NCBI GenBank assembly: GCA_903970145.1 | Contig: CAJCHO010000039.1 | Location: 31,728 to 95,727, forward strand | DNA length: 64,000 bases | DNA from: Mycobacteriaceae bacterium | GTDB lineage: Bacteria; Pseudomonadota; Gammaproteobacteria; Burkholderiales; Burkholderiaceae_D | Reading direction: 5' to 3' | Shown: one piece after another, positions 1 through 10,347 of the stretch | How positions within the stretch are numbered: the stretch's first letter is position 1 | Layout: the number at the start of each line of letters is the position of its first letter | The notes under the pieces: generated by a model | Told to the model about the DNA's origin: nothing | Database searches by the model: none | What the model saw: the letters and a program-made list of their open reading frames with translations, nothing else | Translations under genes and position numbers: made by a program

Positions 1-251
1 AACTCGATGAAGGCCCGATTCAGCGGGTAGCGCCACTGGCGCTCCATCACGACCTGGCCGTCGTCGAGCAAGGCGATGATCATGACGGCCCCGGGATGCA
101 GGATGTACTCACGAAACGTCTCGCTGCCATCGGGCAGGCGCACACGGTCGCGATTGATATGCAAGAAGCCGCCGTCGAAGACGCGCTCGGAAGCGATCCG
201 GGTCTCGCGCAACGTGTCGTCGTCATCAGCCATGGTCGGCATGGTCGGCAT
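1..251 (-). CDS. NUDIX hydrolase (ADP-ribose pyrophosphatase-like), partial
   Basis: This is the N-terminal part of a NUDIX-family pyrophosphatase; the rest lies beyond the left edge. The visible protein has the usual entry to the fold: a first strand (ERVFDGGFLHINRDRVRLPDG), then the segment GAVMIIALLDDGQVVMERQWRYP, which matches the opening of ADP-ribose pyrophosphatase-type NUDIX proteins. The NUDIX box itself is not in the window. Three in-frame ATGs lie 9 bases apart (positions 251, 242 and 233) because a 9-base unit is tandemly repeated, so the N-terminus is ambiguous (MPTMPTMADDDD...); no clear ribosome site decides between them. It lies just downstream of nuoN on the same strand, a common place for a NUDIX gene in betaproteobacteria. 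The family call is good; the substrate is inferred. Confidence 0.75.
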   Translation of the reverse strand, partial: MPTMPTMADDDDTLRETRIASERVFDGGFLHINRDRVRLPDGSETFREYILHPGAVMIIALLDDGQVVMERQWRYPLNRAFIE

Positions 252-314
252 GGTCGGCAGGGTCGGGATAAGGACAGGTAGGGGGAGTAATGAGTGTCAT
301 GATATCGGTCTGGC

Positions 315-1817
315 TCACGAGGCCAGGGTGCGGGTGATCGCGGTCAGGCAGTACTGCATGAGCCAGCCCGGGACGATGCCAAAGGCGAGGACTGCCGCGC
401 CGTTGACGGCCAGCATCAGGCGCATGTCGAGTCTCGCATGGGCGATCGGCAGGTCCGTGACCGGATCGTCAAAGAACATCAACTTGACGATGCGCAGGTA
501 GTAGTAAGCAGCGATCAAGGACATCATCAACGCAAAGACTGCAAGGCCGGTGCGGCCCGCGATCACGGCGGCGTTGACGACGACGAATTTAGCGTAGAAA
601 CCGACTGTCGGCGGAATCCCCGTCAGGGAGAACATGATGACCAGCATCACGCCGGCCGCGATCGGGCTGCGCTTGAAGAGTCCCTTCAGATCGTCCATGC
701 TGTCGGCCTCGTAGCCGGCGCGGGACAGGAGCAGCAACACGCCAAAGGCCCCGAGCACGGTCAAGACGTAGGTCAGGACGTAAAACAGGGCCGCACTATA
801 GGCTGAGGCCGCCGAGTAGGCGTTGCCCCCGACGACGCCTGAGAAAAGGCCGAGCAACATGAAGCCCATCTGCGCAATCGTCGAATAGCCGAGGAGCCGC
901 TTGACACTCGTCTGGACGATCGCCGCGATGTTCCCTAGAGCAAGCGAGAGCACCGCAAGGATCATCAGCATCTGCTGCCAATCCACGGCAAAGACGATCA
1001 TGCCCTCGACCAGGATGCGCAGCGTAATGGCGAAGGCGGCGAGCTTCGGCGCACCTCCGATCATGAGTGCGACCGCCGTGGGCGCCCCCTGATAGACGTC
1101 GGGGATCCACATGTGAAAGGGCACGACGCCGAGCTTGAAGGCGAGCCCTGCGACCAGAAAGACGAGACCGAAGACCATGATCGTATGGCTCGAGCCTCCC
1201 GTGGCGAGCTCCCGAGCGATCACGGTCAGATCGAGCGAGCCCGTCGCCCCATAGATCATCGACATGCCATAGAGGAGGAATCCCGAGGCGAGCGCGCCTA
1301 AGATGAAGTACTTCATGGACGCTTCGATGGCCGCGCGGTCATCGCGTCGTAACGCACACATCGCATAGAGCGAGAGCGACATCAGCTCGAGGCCAAGATA
1401 GATCGACAGAAAACTGTTGGCCGAGATCATGACCATCTCTCCGATGAGCGCGAAGAGCGCCATCGGATAAAACTCACCGCCCAAGTCTCCCGAGACGATC
1501 CCGCGCTCGGCGACGAAGTCGCGCGAATACACAAAGCTCGCCGCGACCGCGATATAGCAGCCGATCTTGAGCAGGTTCGACATCGGGTCCGACACGAACA
1601 TGTTGTCGAACGTGAAGATGGTGTCGGCATCGATCAAGAAGGCGAGGTTGATCACCGCGCACAATGCGATGGCGACCAGGGACAGGATGTAGGTCACGCC
1701 GCGCCTTGCGTCGCTGACGAACATGTCGATGAGCAGGATCGCCGAGACAGCGATGACGAGCAGCATCTCCGGATACGCCGGCAGCAGATTGACGCTAAAC
1801 GGATCGATCGTATTCAC
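315..1817 (-). CDS. nuoN: NADH-quinone oxidoreductase subunit N
   Basis: Antiporter-like membrane subunit of complex I, one of three proton-pumping subunits in the membrane arm (with NuoL and NuoM). The 500-residue product is almost entirely hydrophobic and carries family signatures: KYFILGALASGFLLYG, FKLGVVPFHMWIPDVYQG and KRLLGYSTIAQMGFM. The open frame extends upstream into nuoM, but the family-typical N-terminus (VNTIDPFSVNLLPAYPE) begins at a GTG at 1817, one base after the nuoM stop, so translational coupling is likely. Last gene of the nuoA-N operon; the NUDIX gene follows about 60 bases later. Nothing appears truncated. Confidence 0.96.
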   Translation of the reverse strand: MNTIDPFSVNLLPAYPEMLLVIAVSAILLIDMFVSDARRGVTYILSLVAIALCAVINLAFLIDADTIFTFDNMFVSDPMSNLLKIGCYIAVAASFVYSRDFVAERGIVSGDLGGEFYPMALFALIGEMVMISANSFLSIYLGLELMSLSLYAMCALRRDDRAAIEASMKYFILGALASGFLLYGMSMIYGATGSLDLTVIARELATGGSSHTIMVFGLVFLVAGLAFKLGVVPFHMWIPDVYQGAPTAVALMIGGAPKLAAFAITLRILVEGMIVFAVDWQQMLMILAVLSLALGNIAAIVQTSVKRLLGYSTIAQMGFMLLGLFSGVVGGNAYSAASAYSAALFYVLTYVLTVLGAFGVLLLLSRAGYEADSMDDLKGLFKRSPIAAGVMLVIMFSLTGIPPTVGFYAKFVVVNAAVIAGRTGLAVFALMMSLIAAYYYLRIVKLMFFDDPVTDLPIAHARLDMRLMLAVNGAAVLAFGIVPGWLMQYCLTAITRTLAS

Positions 1818-1818
1818 T

Positions 1819-3312
1819 CTATTGCTCCCCCATCTTCTTGATCGTGACGCGCTGTTCCAGGTCGACGACGGACGCATGCATGACGTCCACGAACGGTTTG
1901 GGATAGATCCCCATGTAAAGGGTCGCAAAGGCCAGGAGCGCGAGCATCAGAAACTCGCGCGCATTGATGTCTTTCAATTGCTCGACATGGCTGTTGATGA
2001 CCGCGCCGAAGTAGACGCGCTTGTACATCCATAGCGTATAGGCCGCGCCCAGGATGAGCGCCGTCGCCGCCAGCAGACCGATCCAGAAATTGAAGTGGAT
2101 CGCAGCCAGGATGACGACGAATTCACCCACGAATCCGCTGGTCCCAGGCAGGCCGCAGTTGGCCATCGCAAAGAGCATCGAGAGGGCTGCAAACTTGGGC
2201 ATCTTGTTGACCACGCCGCCGTAGTCGGCGATGTTGCGCGAGTGCATCCGGTCGTAGAGCACGCCGATGCACAAGAACATGGCGCCCGAGACGAAGCCGT
2301 GGGAGATCATCTGCAGGAGAGCGCCTTCCATGCCGAAGGCGCTGAAGATGAAAAAGCCCAGCGTGACGAAGCCCATGTGGGCGATCGAGGAGTAGGCGAC
2401 GAGCTTTTTCATATCGGTCTGCACCAGGGCGACGAGACCGATGTAGATGACCGCGATCAGGGAGAGCGCGATCACGAAGCCGGCCAGCTCGTGACTTGCA
2501 TCAGGCAGGATGGGCAGCGAGAACCGCACGAACCCGTACGCCCCGAGCTTCAGCATGATCGCTGCCAGCACGACCGAGCCGCCGGTGGGCGCCTCGACGT
2601 GGGCGTCGGGCAGCCAGGTGTGAACCGGCCACATCGGCACCTTGACTGCAAACGCCATGAAAAAGGCCCCAAAGAGCAAGAGCTGGGCGGACTCGGTCAA
2701 AGGCAGATCCTGCCAGGTCCTGATGTCGAAGCTGCCGCCCGACTTGTACCAGAGATAGACGATGGCGACCATCGTCAGGAGCGATCCCAGGAGCGTGTAC
2801 AGGAAGAATTTGATGGCGGCATAGACCCGCCGCGGGCCACCCCAGATGCCGATGATGATGAACATCGGGATCAGCGTCGCCTCGAAAAACACGTAGAAGA
2901 GCAGCCCGTCGGTGGCCGCAAAGACGCCCACGAGAAGTCCGGAGAGGATGAGGAAGGCCGCCATATACTGGGCGACGTTCTTCTGCACCACCTGCCAGGC
3001 GGAGATCACCACGATCACCGTGATGCCGGCACTGAGCAAGACGAACCACAAGGAGATGCCATCGACACCTAAGCCATAGGTCGCACCGAGCCGGTCGATC
3101 CAATGCAGGCTCTCGACGAACTGCAGTGCGGCACTGGAATTATCGAAGCCGGTATAAAGCGGTACCGTGACGGCAAAGCTCGTCAGGGAGCCCACCAGCG
3201 CGAGGATGCGGGAAAGGTCCGCCCGGCGGTCGTCCCCCACGGCGAGGATGACCAGGCCGAAGGCGATCGGCAGCCAGATGGACAGGCTCAGATAGGGAAC
3301 GGTCTGCTGCAT
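1819..3312 (-). CDS. nuoM: NADH-quinone oxidoreductase subunit M
   Basis: Second antiporter-like, proton-translocating membrane subunit of complex I. The 497-residue product has normal length, many hydrophobic segments, and the NuoM signatures KVPMWPVHTWLPDAH / EAPTGGSVVLAAIMLKLG and QTDMKKLVAYSSIAHMGF, including the conserved membrane-embedded lysines used for proton transfer in this family. It starts at an ATG 27 bases downstream of the nuoL stop, and its stop is separated from the nuoN GTG by a single base. The gene is complete and its place in the operon is canonical. Confidence 0.97.
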   Translation of the reverse strand: MQQTVPYLSLSIWLPIAFGLVILAVGDDRRADLSRILALVGSLTSFAVTVPLYTGFDNSSAALQFVESLHWIDRLGATYGLGVDGISLWFVLLSAGITVIVVISAWQVVQKNVAQYMAAFLILSGLLVGVFAATDGLLFYVFFEATLIPMFIIIGIWGGPRRVYAAIKFFLYTLLGSLLTMVAIVYLWYKSGGSFDIRTWQDLPLTESAQLLLFGAFFMAFAVKVPMWPVHTWLPDAHVEAPTGGSVVLAAIMLKLGAYGFVRFSLPILPDASHELAGFVIALSLIAVIYIGLVALVQTDMKKLVAYSSIAHMGFVTLGFFIFSAFGMEGALLQMISHGFVSGAMFLCIGVLYDRMHSRNIADYGGVVNKMPKFAALSMLFAMANCGLPGTSGFVGEFVVILAAIHFNFWIGLLAATALILGAAYTLWMYKRVYFGAVINSHVEQLKDINAREFLMLALLAFATLYMGIYPKPFVDVMHASVVDLEQRVTIKKMGEQ

Positions 3313-3339
3313 TGTTATTCTTCTGCCTTCTGAATTCGG

Positions 3340-5349
3340 TCAGTGAAGGATGAGCTGGCGCACCACGAACCAGGTCATGAGCGCAAGGACGCCGACCAGC
3401 ATGGCCATCGCATAGTGCGACAGGATGCCGGTCTGTAGCTGGCGCAAGATGCTCGAGAACCAGCCGACCGCGCGGGCACTGCCGTTGACGAAAAAGCCAT
3501 CGATGACACTCTGATCACCCCCGTGCCAGAGGCCTCCCCCTAGGATCCTTGCCCCGCGCATGAAGACCACCTCGTTGATCCGGTCGAGGTAGTACTTGTT
3601 CTCGAAGAGCCGATAGAGCCAGGCAAAGCGCTTGGCAAGCGTTCCCGGCAACTCCGTCTTGATGAGATAGAGATACCAGGCAACGAGCACCCCGGCGGCG
3701 GCGAACCAGAGCGGCAGTCCCGTGACGGCATGCAGCGTCATCGGGATGACGCCAGCGAACTCCTCCCGCAGGTGAGCCATCGCCTCGTGGCGCTCGGCAA
3801 CGAAGATCGACCCGTTGAAGAAGTCTTCGTACAGAAACGGGCCGATGATCCAGCCGGCACAGACCGAGAAGATCGCCAACAGTACCAAAGGCAGCGTCAC
3901 AACCAGGTGCGACTCGCGCGGCGGACCTCCATGGTGGTGTTCGTCGTGACCGTGGTCTGTCGTGCCCGGATCGGAGTGAGCCTGGGTGTCAAAGCGCTCC
4001 TTGCCGTGAAAGACGAGGAAATACAGGCGGAACGAGTAGAGGGCCGTGATGAAGACCCCAAAGAGCAACGCCCCGTATGCGAAACCTGATCCCCACAGCT
4101 GGGACGCGCTGACCGCATCGATGATGCTGTCCTTCGAATAGAAGCCCGCAAACCCGGGCGTGCCGATCAAGGCAAGCGAGCCGATGAAAAAGGTGATCCA
4201 CGTGACCTTCATGTACTTGTAGAGCCCACCCATGTTGCGGATGTCCTGGTCGTGGTGCATCCCCAGAATGACCGAGCCTGCGGCCAGGAACAAGAGCGCC
4301 TTGAAGAAGGCGTGGGTCATGAGGTGGAAAATCGCGATCGGATAGGCCGAGGCGCCCAGGGCGACCGTCATGTAGCCGAGTTGGGACAGTGTCGAGTAGG
4401 CGATGACGCGCTTGATGTCGGTCTGCACGAGACCCAGGAAACCCATGAAAAGCGCCGTGATCGAGCCGATCACCATCACAAAGGACAGCGCGGTGTCCGA
4501 GAGCTCGAAGAGCGGCGACATGCGCGCGACCATGAAGATGCCGGCGGTCACCATCGTGGCCGCATGGATCAGGGCCGAGATGGGGGTCGGGCCCTCCATC
4601 GAATCGGGCAGCCAGACGTGGAGCGGAAACTGCGCGGACTTGCCCATCGCGCCGATGAATAGGCAAATGCAGCTGACCGTGAGAAGTCCCCAGTGGGTGC
4701 CGGGCAATTCGAGCGCGGCCAGGGAAGGTGCCTGGGCGAAGATCTCCGCATAATGGAGTGATCCGCTTGCCGACAGGAGTAGGCCAATCCCCAGGATGAA
4801 GCCGAAATCGCCGACCCGGTTGACGAGGAAGGCCTTCAGGTTCGCATAGATCGCGCTCGGCTTGGTATACCAGAAACCGATCAGCAGATAGGACACGAGT
4901 CCGACCGCCTCCCAGCCGAAAAAGAGCTGCAGAAGGTTGTTCGCCATGACGAGCATCAGCATCGCGAAGGTGAAGAGCGAGATATAGGCGAAAAAGCGCT
5001 GGTAGCCCGGATCGTCGGACATATAGCCGATCGTGTAGATGTGGACCATCAACGAGACGAACGTGACGACGACGAGCATCGTCACGGTCAGTGGATCGAC
5101 GAGGAATCCGACATCGAGCGTGAGCGCACCGCTCGCAGCCCAGGTGTAGAGCGTCGCATCGAAATGGGCGCCGTTCATGACGTCAAAGAGCGTGACGAGG
5201 GACAAGATGAAGGAGATCGTCACCCCGAGGATCGCAACCGAATGCGCGCCGGCCCGTCCGATGGTCTTTCCCAGAAACCCGGCGACGAGCGCGCCGGCCA
5301 ATGGGGCGAGCGGAATCGCCGCGAGCAGGTTGGGATTCAATTCAGCCAC
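3340..5349 (-). CDS. nuoL: NADH-quinone oxidoreductase subunit L
   Basis: Largest antiporter-like subunit of complex I, at the distal tip of the membrane arm. The 669-residue product has the NuoL signatures KSAQFPLHVWLPDSMEGPTP, LIHAATMVTAGIFMVAR and QTDIKRVIAYSTLSQLGYM, followed by the long C-terminal region that forms the lateral helix along the membrane arm in solved complexes. A histidine-rich stretch (HGHDEHHHGG, roughly residues 465-475) lies in the loop before that C-terminal part; such loops vary between species. The gap to nuoK upstream is only 4 bases. Confidence 0.97.
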   Translation of the reverse strand: MAELNPNLLAAIPLAPLAGALVAGFLGKTIGRAGAHSVAILGVTISFILSLVTLFDVMNGAHFDATLYTWAASGALTLDVGFLVDPLTVTMLVVVTFVSLMVHIYTIGYMSDDPGYQRFFAYISLFTFAMLMLVMANNLLQLFFGWEAVGLVSYLLIGFWYTKPSAIYANLKAFLVNRVGDFGFILGIGLLLSASGSLHYAEIFAQAPSLAALELPGTHWGLLTVSCICLFIGAMGKSAQFPLHVWLPDSMEGPTPISALIHAATMVTAGIFMVARMSPLFELSDTALSFVMVIGSITALFMGFLGLVQTDIKRVIAYSTLSQLGYMTVALGASAYPIAIFHLMTHAFFKALLFLAAGSVILGMHHDQDIRNMGGLYKYMKVTWITFFIGSLALIGTPGFAGFYSKDSIIDAVSASQLWGSGFAYGALLFGVFITALYSFRLYFLVFHGKERFDTQAHSDPGTTDHGHDEHHHGGPPRESHLVVTLPLVLLAIFSVCAGWIIGPFLYEDFFNGSIFVAERHEAMAHLREEFAGVIPMTLHAVTGLPLWFAAAGVLVAWYLYLIKTELPGTLAKRFAWLYRLFENKYYLDRINEVVFMRGARILGGGLWHGGDQSVIDGFFVNGSARAVGWFSSILRQLQTGILSHYAMAMLVGVLALMTWFVVRQLILH

Positions 5350-5353
5350 GGCA

Positions 5354-5683
5354 TCAGCCCTTGAGTTCGTCGAGATCCTCGACGTTGATGGTGTTCAGAT
5401 TGCGAAACAGCAACACGAGAATCGCAAGGCCGATCGCCGATTCCGCGGCTGCGACAGTGAGCACGAAAAACACAAACACCTGACCCGCGTAGTCGCCGAG
5501 ATAGTGCGAAAAGGCGATGAAATTGGTGTTCACGGCCAGGAGCATGAGCTCGATGGCCATCAGCAACACGATGATGTTCTTGCGGTTCAGAAAGATCCCG
5601 ACGACACCGATCGAGAACAGGATTGCGCCGAGCACGAGGAAGTGCGCAAGCCCAAGGTTCAATACACCCGTGAGTATCGACAT
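5354..5683 (-). CDS. nuoK: NADH-quinone oxidoreductase subunit K
   Basis: Small membrane subunit of complex I, three transmembrane helices, related to MrpC antiporter subunits. The product contains both glutamates essential for proton transfer in this family: Glu45 in [10 protein letters not shown] and Glu81 in VAAAESAIG (equivalent to positions 36 and 72 of the shorter E. coli protein). With the ATG at 5683 it is 109 residues, about 8 longer than usual; the family-typical segment begins near [10 protein letters not shown], so either a short N-terminal extension is present or an internal start is used. It lies between nuoJ (11-base gap) and nuoL (4-base gap). Confidence 0.96.
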   Translation of the reverse strand: MSILTGVLNLGLAHFLVLGAILFSIGVVGIFLNRKNIIVLLMAIELMLLAVNTNFIAFSHYLGDYAGQVFVFFVLTVAAAESAIGLAILVLLFRNLNTINVEDLDELKG

Positions 5684-5694
5684 AGGTCCTTCCC

Positions 5695-6300
5695 CTATTC
5701 CTTCTTTTCCGAGGGCATGACGACGATCCGTACGCGGTCCGCACGGCGCACGGCGACCTGCCTTGCGGGTACCTGTCCGCGCCTGTCCTTGCGCCGCCGT
5801 AACGTCAGGGCGACGGCGGCGACGATCGCCAAGAGAAGGATCACCGCGGCCACCTCGAAGGCGAACACGTAGTGCGTGAAGATCCTTCGACCCAGTTCAA
5901 GCGTATTGCTGGTCCCAGCCGGAATGGCAGGTGCATTGCCCTCGGAGGACAGGAAGGTGCGCACCAGAACGAGCGCCATCTCGAGCACGATCAACACCCC
6001 GACGAAAGCCGCGAAGGGAAGATGCGCCCAGAATCCCTCGCGCAGCTTGTCGAGATTGATGTCGAGCATCATGACCACGAACAGAAACAGCACCATCACC
6101 GCACCGACATAGACCAAGACCAGCGCGATGGCGAGAAACTCCGCGCGCAGCATCATCCAGATCGAGGCGGCCGAAAAAAACGCCAGCACCAGATAAAGCG
6201 CCGCATGAACGGGATTGCGTGCGGTGATGACCCGCAGGGCGGCGAAGATCACGATCACGAAAAAGACGTAGAACAGCGTGATGAAGACAGTTTTATCCAT
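5695..6300 (-). CDS. nuoJ: NADH-quinone oxidoreductase subunit J
   Basis: Membrane subunit of complex I carrying the flexible transmembrane helix that couples quinone reduction to the proton channels. The 201-residue product has about five hydrophobic segments. The most conserved part is the stretch [20 protein letters not shown], including the Y/G pair at the pi-bulge region, followed by [10 protein letters not shown]. The C-terminal tail is basic and hydrophilic (RRRKDRRGQ..., ending MPSEKKE), and this tail is variable in the family. It is preceded by an 82-base gap after nuoI, the widest within the operon; no promoter or terminator is convincing there. Confidence 0.95.
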   Translation of the reverse strand: MDKTVFITLFYVFFVIVIFAALRVITARNPVHAALYLVLAFFSAASIWMMLRAEFLAIALVLVYVGAVMVLFLFVVMMLDINLDKLREGFWAHLPFAAFVGVLIVLEMALVLVRTFLSSEGNAPAIPAGTSNTLELGRRIFTHYVFAFEVAAVILLLAIVAAVALTLRRRKDRRGQVPARQVAVRRADRVRIVVMPSEKKE

Positions 6301-6382
6301 ATTTGTTCTTGTCAGCGCCCGTGGGCCCCTCTTTGTCGAATGCAGTGCCTAAAGACCGGGGCGTGGAAGGGCTGCTCCAGGC

Positions 6383-6871
6383 TCACCGATAGGCCGCGTC
6401 GGCTGCGCGTGCAGCGGCGATCTCCTTCTCATAGCGGTCGCCCACGGCCAGAAGCATCTCCTTGTTGTAGTAGAGATCCCCGCGCTTCTCGCCGTGGTAT
6501 TCCAGGATATGGGTCTCGACGATCGAGTCGACCGGGCAGGATTCCTCGCAGAATCCGCAGAAGATGCACTTGGTCAGATCGATGTCATAGCGCGTCGTGC
6601 GACGCGAGCCGTCCGAGCGCACTTCGGATTCGATCGTGATCGCAAGCGCCGGACAGACGGCCTCGCACAGCTTGCAGGCGATGCAGCGCTCCTCGCCGTT
6701 CGGATAGCGCCTTAATGCATGCAGCCCACGAAAACGGGGTGACGCCGGGGTCTTCTCCTCGGGAAACTGCACCGTGATCTTGCGCGCGAACATGTAGCGC
6801 CCCGTCAAGGCCATGCCCTTTAACAGTTCCCCCAGCATGAGGCTGTTCAGAAACTCCTTGATCGCTTCCAT
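6383..6871 (-). CDS. nuoI: NADH-quinone oxidoreductase subunit I
   Basis: Ferredoxin-like subunit at the base of the peripheral arm of complex I; it holds clusters N6a and N6b, which pass electrons towards N2. The 162-residue protein has two complete [4Fe-4S] motifs: [12 protein letters not shown] (Cys63, 66, 69, 73) and [12 protein letters not shown] (Cys102, 105, 108, 112). The amphipathic N-terminus ([19 protein letters not shown]) packs on NuoH in known structures. It begins 15 bases after the nuoH stop. All cluster ligands are present. Confidence 0.97.
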   Translation of the reverse strand: MEAIKEFLNSLMLGELLKGMALTGRYMFARKITVQFPEEKTPASPRFRGLHALRRYPNGEERCIACKLCEAVCPALAITIESEVRSDGSRRTTRYDIDLTKCIFCGFCEESCPVDSIVETHILEYHGEKRGDLYYNKEMLLAVGDRYEKEIAAARAADAAYR

Positions 6872-6886
6872 CAGAGACTTCCCGGG

Positions 6887-7981
6887 TTAAGTCCAGATAT
6901 TGAGAGGAGTTTGCATCCAGAGCCCGACGAGCATGAGCCAGACCAGCGTGAGCGGGATGAAAATCTTCCAACCCAGACGCATGATCTGATCGTAGCGATA
7001 GCGCGGGAAAGTGGCGCGAAACCAGATGAACAGCGTGACCATGAAGAACGTCTTGCCAATCAGCCAAGCCCAGTTCCAGAACGGCAGCGTATCAGTGATC
7101 CATTCCGGCGTATCCATGCCGAGCAGGGCGAACGACAGCGGAGCCGACCAGCCCCCGAGGAACATCAACGTGGCCAAGGCCGAGATGAGGATCATGTTCA
7201 TGTACTCGGCAAGGAAGAACATGGCGAACCCCATCCCCGAGTACTCGACCATGTGCCCGGCAACGATCTCGGATTCGCCCTCGACGACGTCGAACGGCGC
7301 ACGGTTGGTCTCGGCCACCCCGGAGACGAAATAGATGACGAAGATCGGCAGAAGCGGCAGCCAGTTCCAGGACAGGAAGGACACACCGTGGGTCGCAAAC
7401 CAGCCGCGTGACTGGGACAAGACGATCTCGGTCAGATTCAGGCTGCCTGTGACCATCAACACGACCACGAGCGCGAAGCCCATCGCGATCTCGTAGGACA
7501 CCATCTGCGCGGAGGCGCGCATGGCACCCAAGAAGGCGTACTTGGAGTTCGAGGCCCAGCCGGCGATGATGATGCCGTAGACCTCGAGCGAGGTGATCGC
7601 CATCACATAGAGCAGCCCCGCGTTGATATTGCCCACTGCGCGGTCCGGACCGAAAGGGATGATCGCCCAGGCCGCGATCGCGGGCATGATGGTCATGACG
7701 GGCGCAAGCAGGAACAGCCCCTGGCTCGCGTTGGTCGGGACGATGATCTCCTTAAAGAGGAGCTTGAGCACGTCGGCAAAGGGCTGCAACCAGCCGTAGC
7801 CGACGCGGTTCGGACCGTGGCGCAGGTGCATCCAGCCAATCACTTTGCGCTCCCAAAGGGTCAGATAGGCCACCGAGATGATCAAAGGCAGCACCACGCA
7901 GACGATCTTGACCAAGCCCCAGACGAGCGGCCAGGCAAAGCCGAACACGTTTACGCCGACGTTCTCAGCCGTCTCGATCAT
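6887..7981 (-). CDS. nuoH: NADH-quinone oxidoreductase subunit H
   Basis: Membrane subunit that forms the quinone-access chamber with NuoB and NuoD. The 364-residue, largely hydrophobic protein carries the NuoH signatures [19 protein letters not shown] near residue 45 and [19 protein letters not shown] around residue 240, the latter rich in the acidic residues that link the quinone site to the first proton channel. Its ATG overlaps the nuoG stop by 4 bases (ATGA), so the two are translationally coupled. Normal length for the family. Confidence 0.97.
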   Translation of the reverse strand: MIETAENVGVNVFGFAWPLVWGLVKIVCVVLPLIISVAYLTLWERKVIGWMHLRHGPNRVGYGWLQPFADVLKLLFKEIIVPTNASQGLFLLAPVMTIMPAIAAWAIIPFGPDRAVGNINAGLLYVMAITSLEVYGIIIAGWASNSKYAFLGAMRASAQMVSYEIAMGFALVVVLMVTGSLNLTEIVLSQSRGWFATHGVSFLSWNWLPLLPIFVIYFVSGVAETNRAPFDVVEGESEIVAGHMVEYSGMGFAMFFLAEYMNMILISALATLMFLGGWSAPLSFALLGMDTPEWITDTLPFWNWAWLIGKTFFMVTLFIWFRATFPRYRYDQIMRLGWKIFIPLTLVWLMLVGLWMQTPLNIWT

Positions 7982-10329
7982 GCCGGCTCCGCGACTTTTG
8001 CGAGCTCGAGCACACCAAAGAGCCCTGCCAAGCCCTCTGTCGCCTCGTGGGCTGCGGCGACGCGCGCGGCCCCGTCGGCCACACTCGGATCGATCCGGCA
8101 GGAGAGCTCTGCCCTGCCACCCGCCTGGCGCAACTCGACCCGGTCGCCCTGGGCGAGACCGAGACGTGCGGCCTCGCGGGCATTGATGCGCAACTCGGGA
8201 GCGCGCGCGTCGGCGGTCTTCTGCAAAGCCTCTGCGCGCCGGACCAAGGGGTCGGCGAAATAGATCGGCACATCGGCGATCCGTTCAAGACGCGCGCCCG
8301 AGAGGGTGGGCGTATGGGGCAATGCGAAGCCAAGCACCGAGCGCACCTGATTGCTGCAGCGCGCGGCGAGATCGGTCGCGCCGCCCGTGACCTCGGCCCT
8401 GACAGCCTCTGAGGTGTCGTATTCGAAGCCCTCGAGTTTCAGCAGGTTGCCCAGAACGCGCAAGACCTTCCAGGCCGGTCGCGTCTCTCCGAGAGGACGC
8501 ACGACACCGTTAAAGCTCTGAGCGCGCCCTTCGGCGTTGACGAAGGTTCCGCTGGTTTCCGTGAAGGGCGCGATCGGGAGCAGCACATCGGCGTAGTCGA
8601 GGTGGACTGGCCTGAAGGCACTCATCACGACCACGAAGTCGGCCGCGTCCAGTGCGGCGCGCGCGGCACGCGGCGTGGCCGTGTCGAACTCGGGCTCGAC
8701 CTGGACGAGCAGATAGGCTCGACGGGGGTTTTCGAACTGGCTGCGCGCGTTTAAGCCCTCGGCGATCGGGACGGCGCCGGCCAGATGCGCACCCACTGTA
8801 TTGGCCGCCTCGGTCAGCATGCCGAGCGCAGCGCCGGTCTGGTTTGCGATCCACTGGGCCAGGAGAATGATCTGGGAGGCCTGGGGATGCTGTAAGGCCG
8901 CGTTTCCCAAGAGGATGGCCTTGCGGCTACCCGAAAGCAGCGAGCGGGCCAGCGCATCGCTATCGGGCCGCGTGGCGATCTCCAGTGGCGCTGCGACCGA
9001 CTTCTCGGCGGCGATGCGTTGGGCGACCTCGGCCAAGACACCCACCCAGGCGCTCGGCGCAACCACTCTGCGCTCGGTCAGGGTCAAGAGCCAGTCATCG
9101 TCCACACTATGGAGCGAGGAGATCTCAGCACCGTGCTTGGCGGCCTGGCGCAGCCTTTGGGCGAGCAGTGGGTGATCCTTACGCAGGAAGGATCCGACGA
9201 CGAGGGCGCGATCGAGCTGGCCGAATTCCTCCACGCTCATGCCGAGCCAAGGCGCACCGGCCCATTGTCCGTCGAGCGTGAAGTCGGACTGACGCAGACG
9301 CGTGTCGATGTTTTGTGAGCCCAGCCCGCGCACGAGCTTTTGCAGCAGGTAAAGCTCCTCCAGCGTACTGTGCGGCGAGGCCAGTGCGCCGATCGCCGAA
9401 GCGCCATGCTCGGCCTTGACCGCAAGGAGCCCTTCTGCCACGCGTTCGAGCGCCTCCTGCCAGTCCGCCTCGCGCCAGGCGCCGTCCTCCTTGATCATCG
9501 GCCGCACGAGCCGGTCGGGGGCATTCAAGCCCTCGTAGGAGAAGCGATCCTTATCGGAAAGCCAGCACTCGTTGATCGCCTCGTTCTCCAGCGGCACCAC
9601 GCGCATGACCCGGTCATTTTTCACCTGCACGATGAGGTTCGAGCCCAGACCGTCATGCGGGCTGATCGATTTGCGGCGTGCCAATTCCCAGGTGCGCGCG
9701 GAATAGCGAAATGGCTTGGAGGTCAGGGCGCCCACCGGGCAGATGTCGATCATGTTCCCCGAAAGCTCCGAGTCGATCGTCTTGCCCACGAAGGTCGTGA
9801 TCTCGGCGAACTCGCTGCGGTTGAGCATGCCCAGCTCCATGACACCCGCGATCTCCTCCCCAAAGCGCACGCAGCGCGTGCAGTGGATGCAACGGCTCAT
9901 CTCCTCCATGCCCACGAGCGGGCCGACATCCTTGTGAAAGACGACGCGCTTTTCCTCGGTATAGCGCGAGGCGGACGATCCATAACCCACCGCGAGGTCC
10001 TGTAACAGGCATTCGCCGCCCTGGTCGCAGATCGGGCAGTCCAGCGGGTGGTTGATGAGCAGAAACTCCATCACGCCCCGCTGGGCCTTGATCGCCTTGT
10101 CCGAGCGCGTGTGCACGACCATGCCGGCCGTCACGGGCGTCGCGCACGCGGGCAGGGGCTTGGGTGCCTTCTCGACTTCGACCAGGCACATCCGGCAGTT
10201 GGCCGCGATCGTGAGCTTCTTGTGATAGCAAAAGTGCGGGATATAGGTGTCGAGCTTGTTGGCAGCATCCATCACCATGCTGCCCTCGAGCACTTCGACC
10301 TTCTTACCGTCCAGGGTGATTTCGATCAT
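7978..10329 (-). CDS. nuoG: NADH-quinone oxidoreductase subunit G
   Basis: Large iron-sulfur subunit of the peripheral arm of complex I. The 783-residue protein has, in order, an N-terminal [2Fe-2S] ferredoxin domain (HFCYH...CRMCLVEV...ACAT), the HxxxCxxC-type motif [18 protein letters not shown], a [4Fe-4S] site [13 protein letters not shown] with its partner CPVGAL, and a long molybdopterin-oxidoreductase-like C-terminal region that binds no cofactor in complex I. FdsA at 43.4-46.3 kb is its catalytic relative in the same window. It begins 18 bases after nuoF and overlaps nuoH by 4 bases. Confidence 0.97.
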   Translation of the reverse strand: MIEITLDGKKVEVLEGSMVMDAANKLDTYIPHFCYHKKLTIAANCRMCLVEVEKAPKPLPACATPVTAGMVVHTRSDKAIKAQRGVMEFLLINHPLDCPICDQGGECLLQDLAVGYGSSASRYTEEKRVVFHKDVGPLVGMEEMSRCIHCTRCVRFGEEIAGVMELGMLNRSEFAEITTFVGKTIDSELSGNMIDICPVGALTSKPFRYSARTWELARRKSISPHDGLGSNLIVQVKNDRVMRVVPLENEAINECWLSDKDRFSYEGLNAPDRLVRPMIKEDGAWREADWQEALERVAEGLLAVKAEHGASAIGALASPHSTLEELYLLQKLVRGLGSQNIDTRLRQSDFTLDGQWAGAPWLGMSVEEFGQLDRALVVGSFLRKDHPLLAQRLRQAAKHGAEISSLHSVDDDWLLTLTERRVVAPSAWVGVLAEVAQRIAAEKSVAAPLEIATRPDSDALARSLLSGSRKAILLGNAALQHPQASQIILLAQWIANQTGAALGMLTEAANTVGAHLAGAVPIAEGLNARSQFENPRRAYLLVQVEPEFDTATPRAARAALDAADFVVVMSAFRPVHLDYADVLLPIAPFTETSGTFVNAEGRAQSFNGVVRPLGETRPAWKVLRVLGNLLKLEGFEYDTSEAVRAEVTGGATDLAARCSNQVRSVLGFALPHTPTLSGARLERIADVPIYFADPLVRRAEALQKTADARAPELRINAREAARLGLAQGDRVELRQAGGRAELSCRIDPSVADGAARVAAAHEATEGLAGLFGVLELAKVAEPA

Positions 10330-10347
10330 GGGAAGCGGCCTGGAAAA

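Noticed and set aside
2095..3072. 325-residue plus-strand frame opposite nuoM
   Set aside because: Histidine/arginine-rich low-complexity translation is the antisense shadow of nuoM in GC-rich DNA; no domain or start context.
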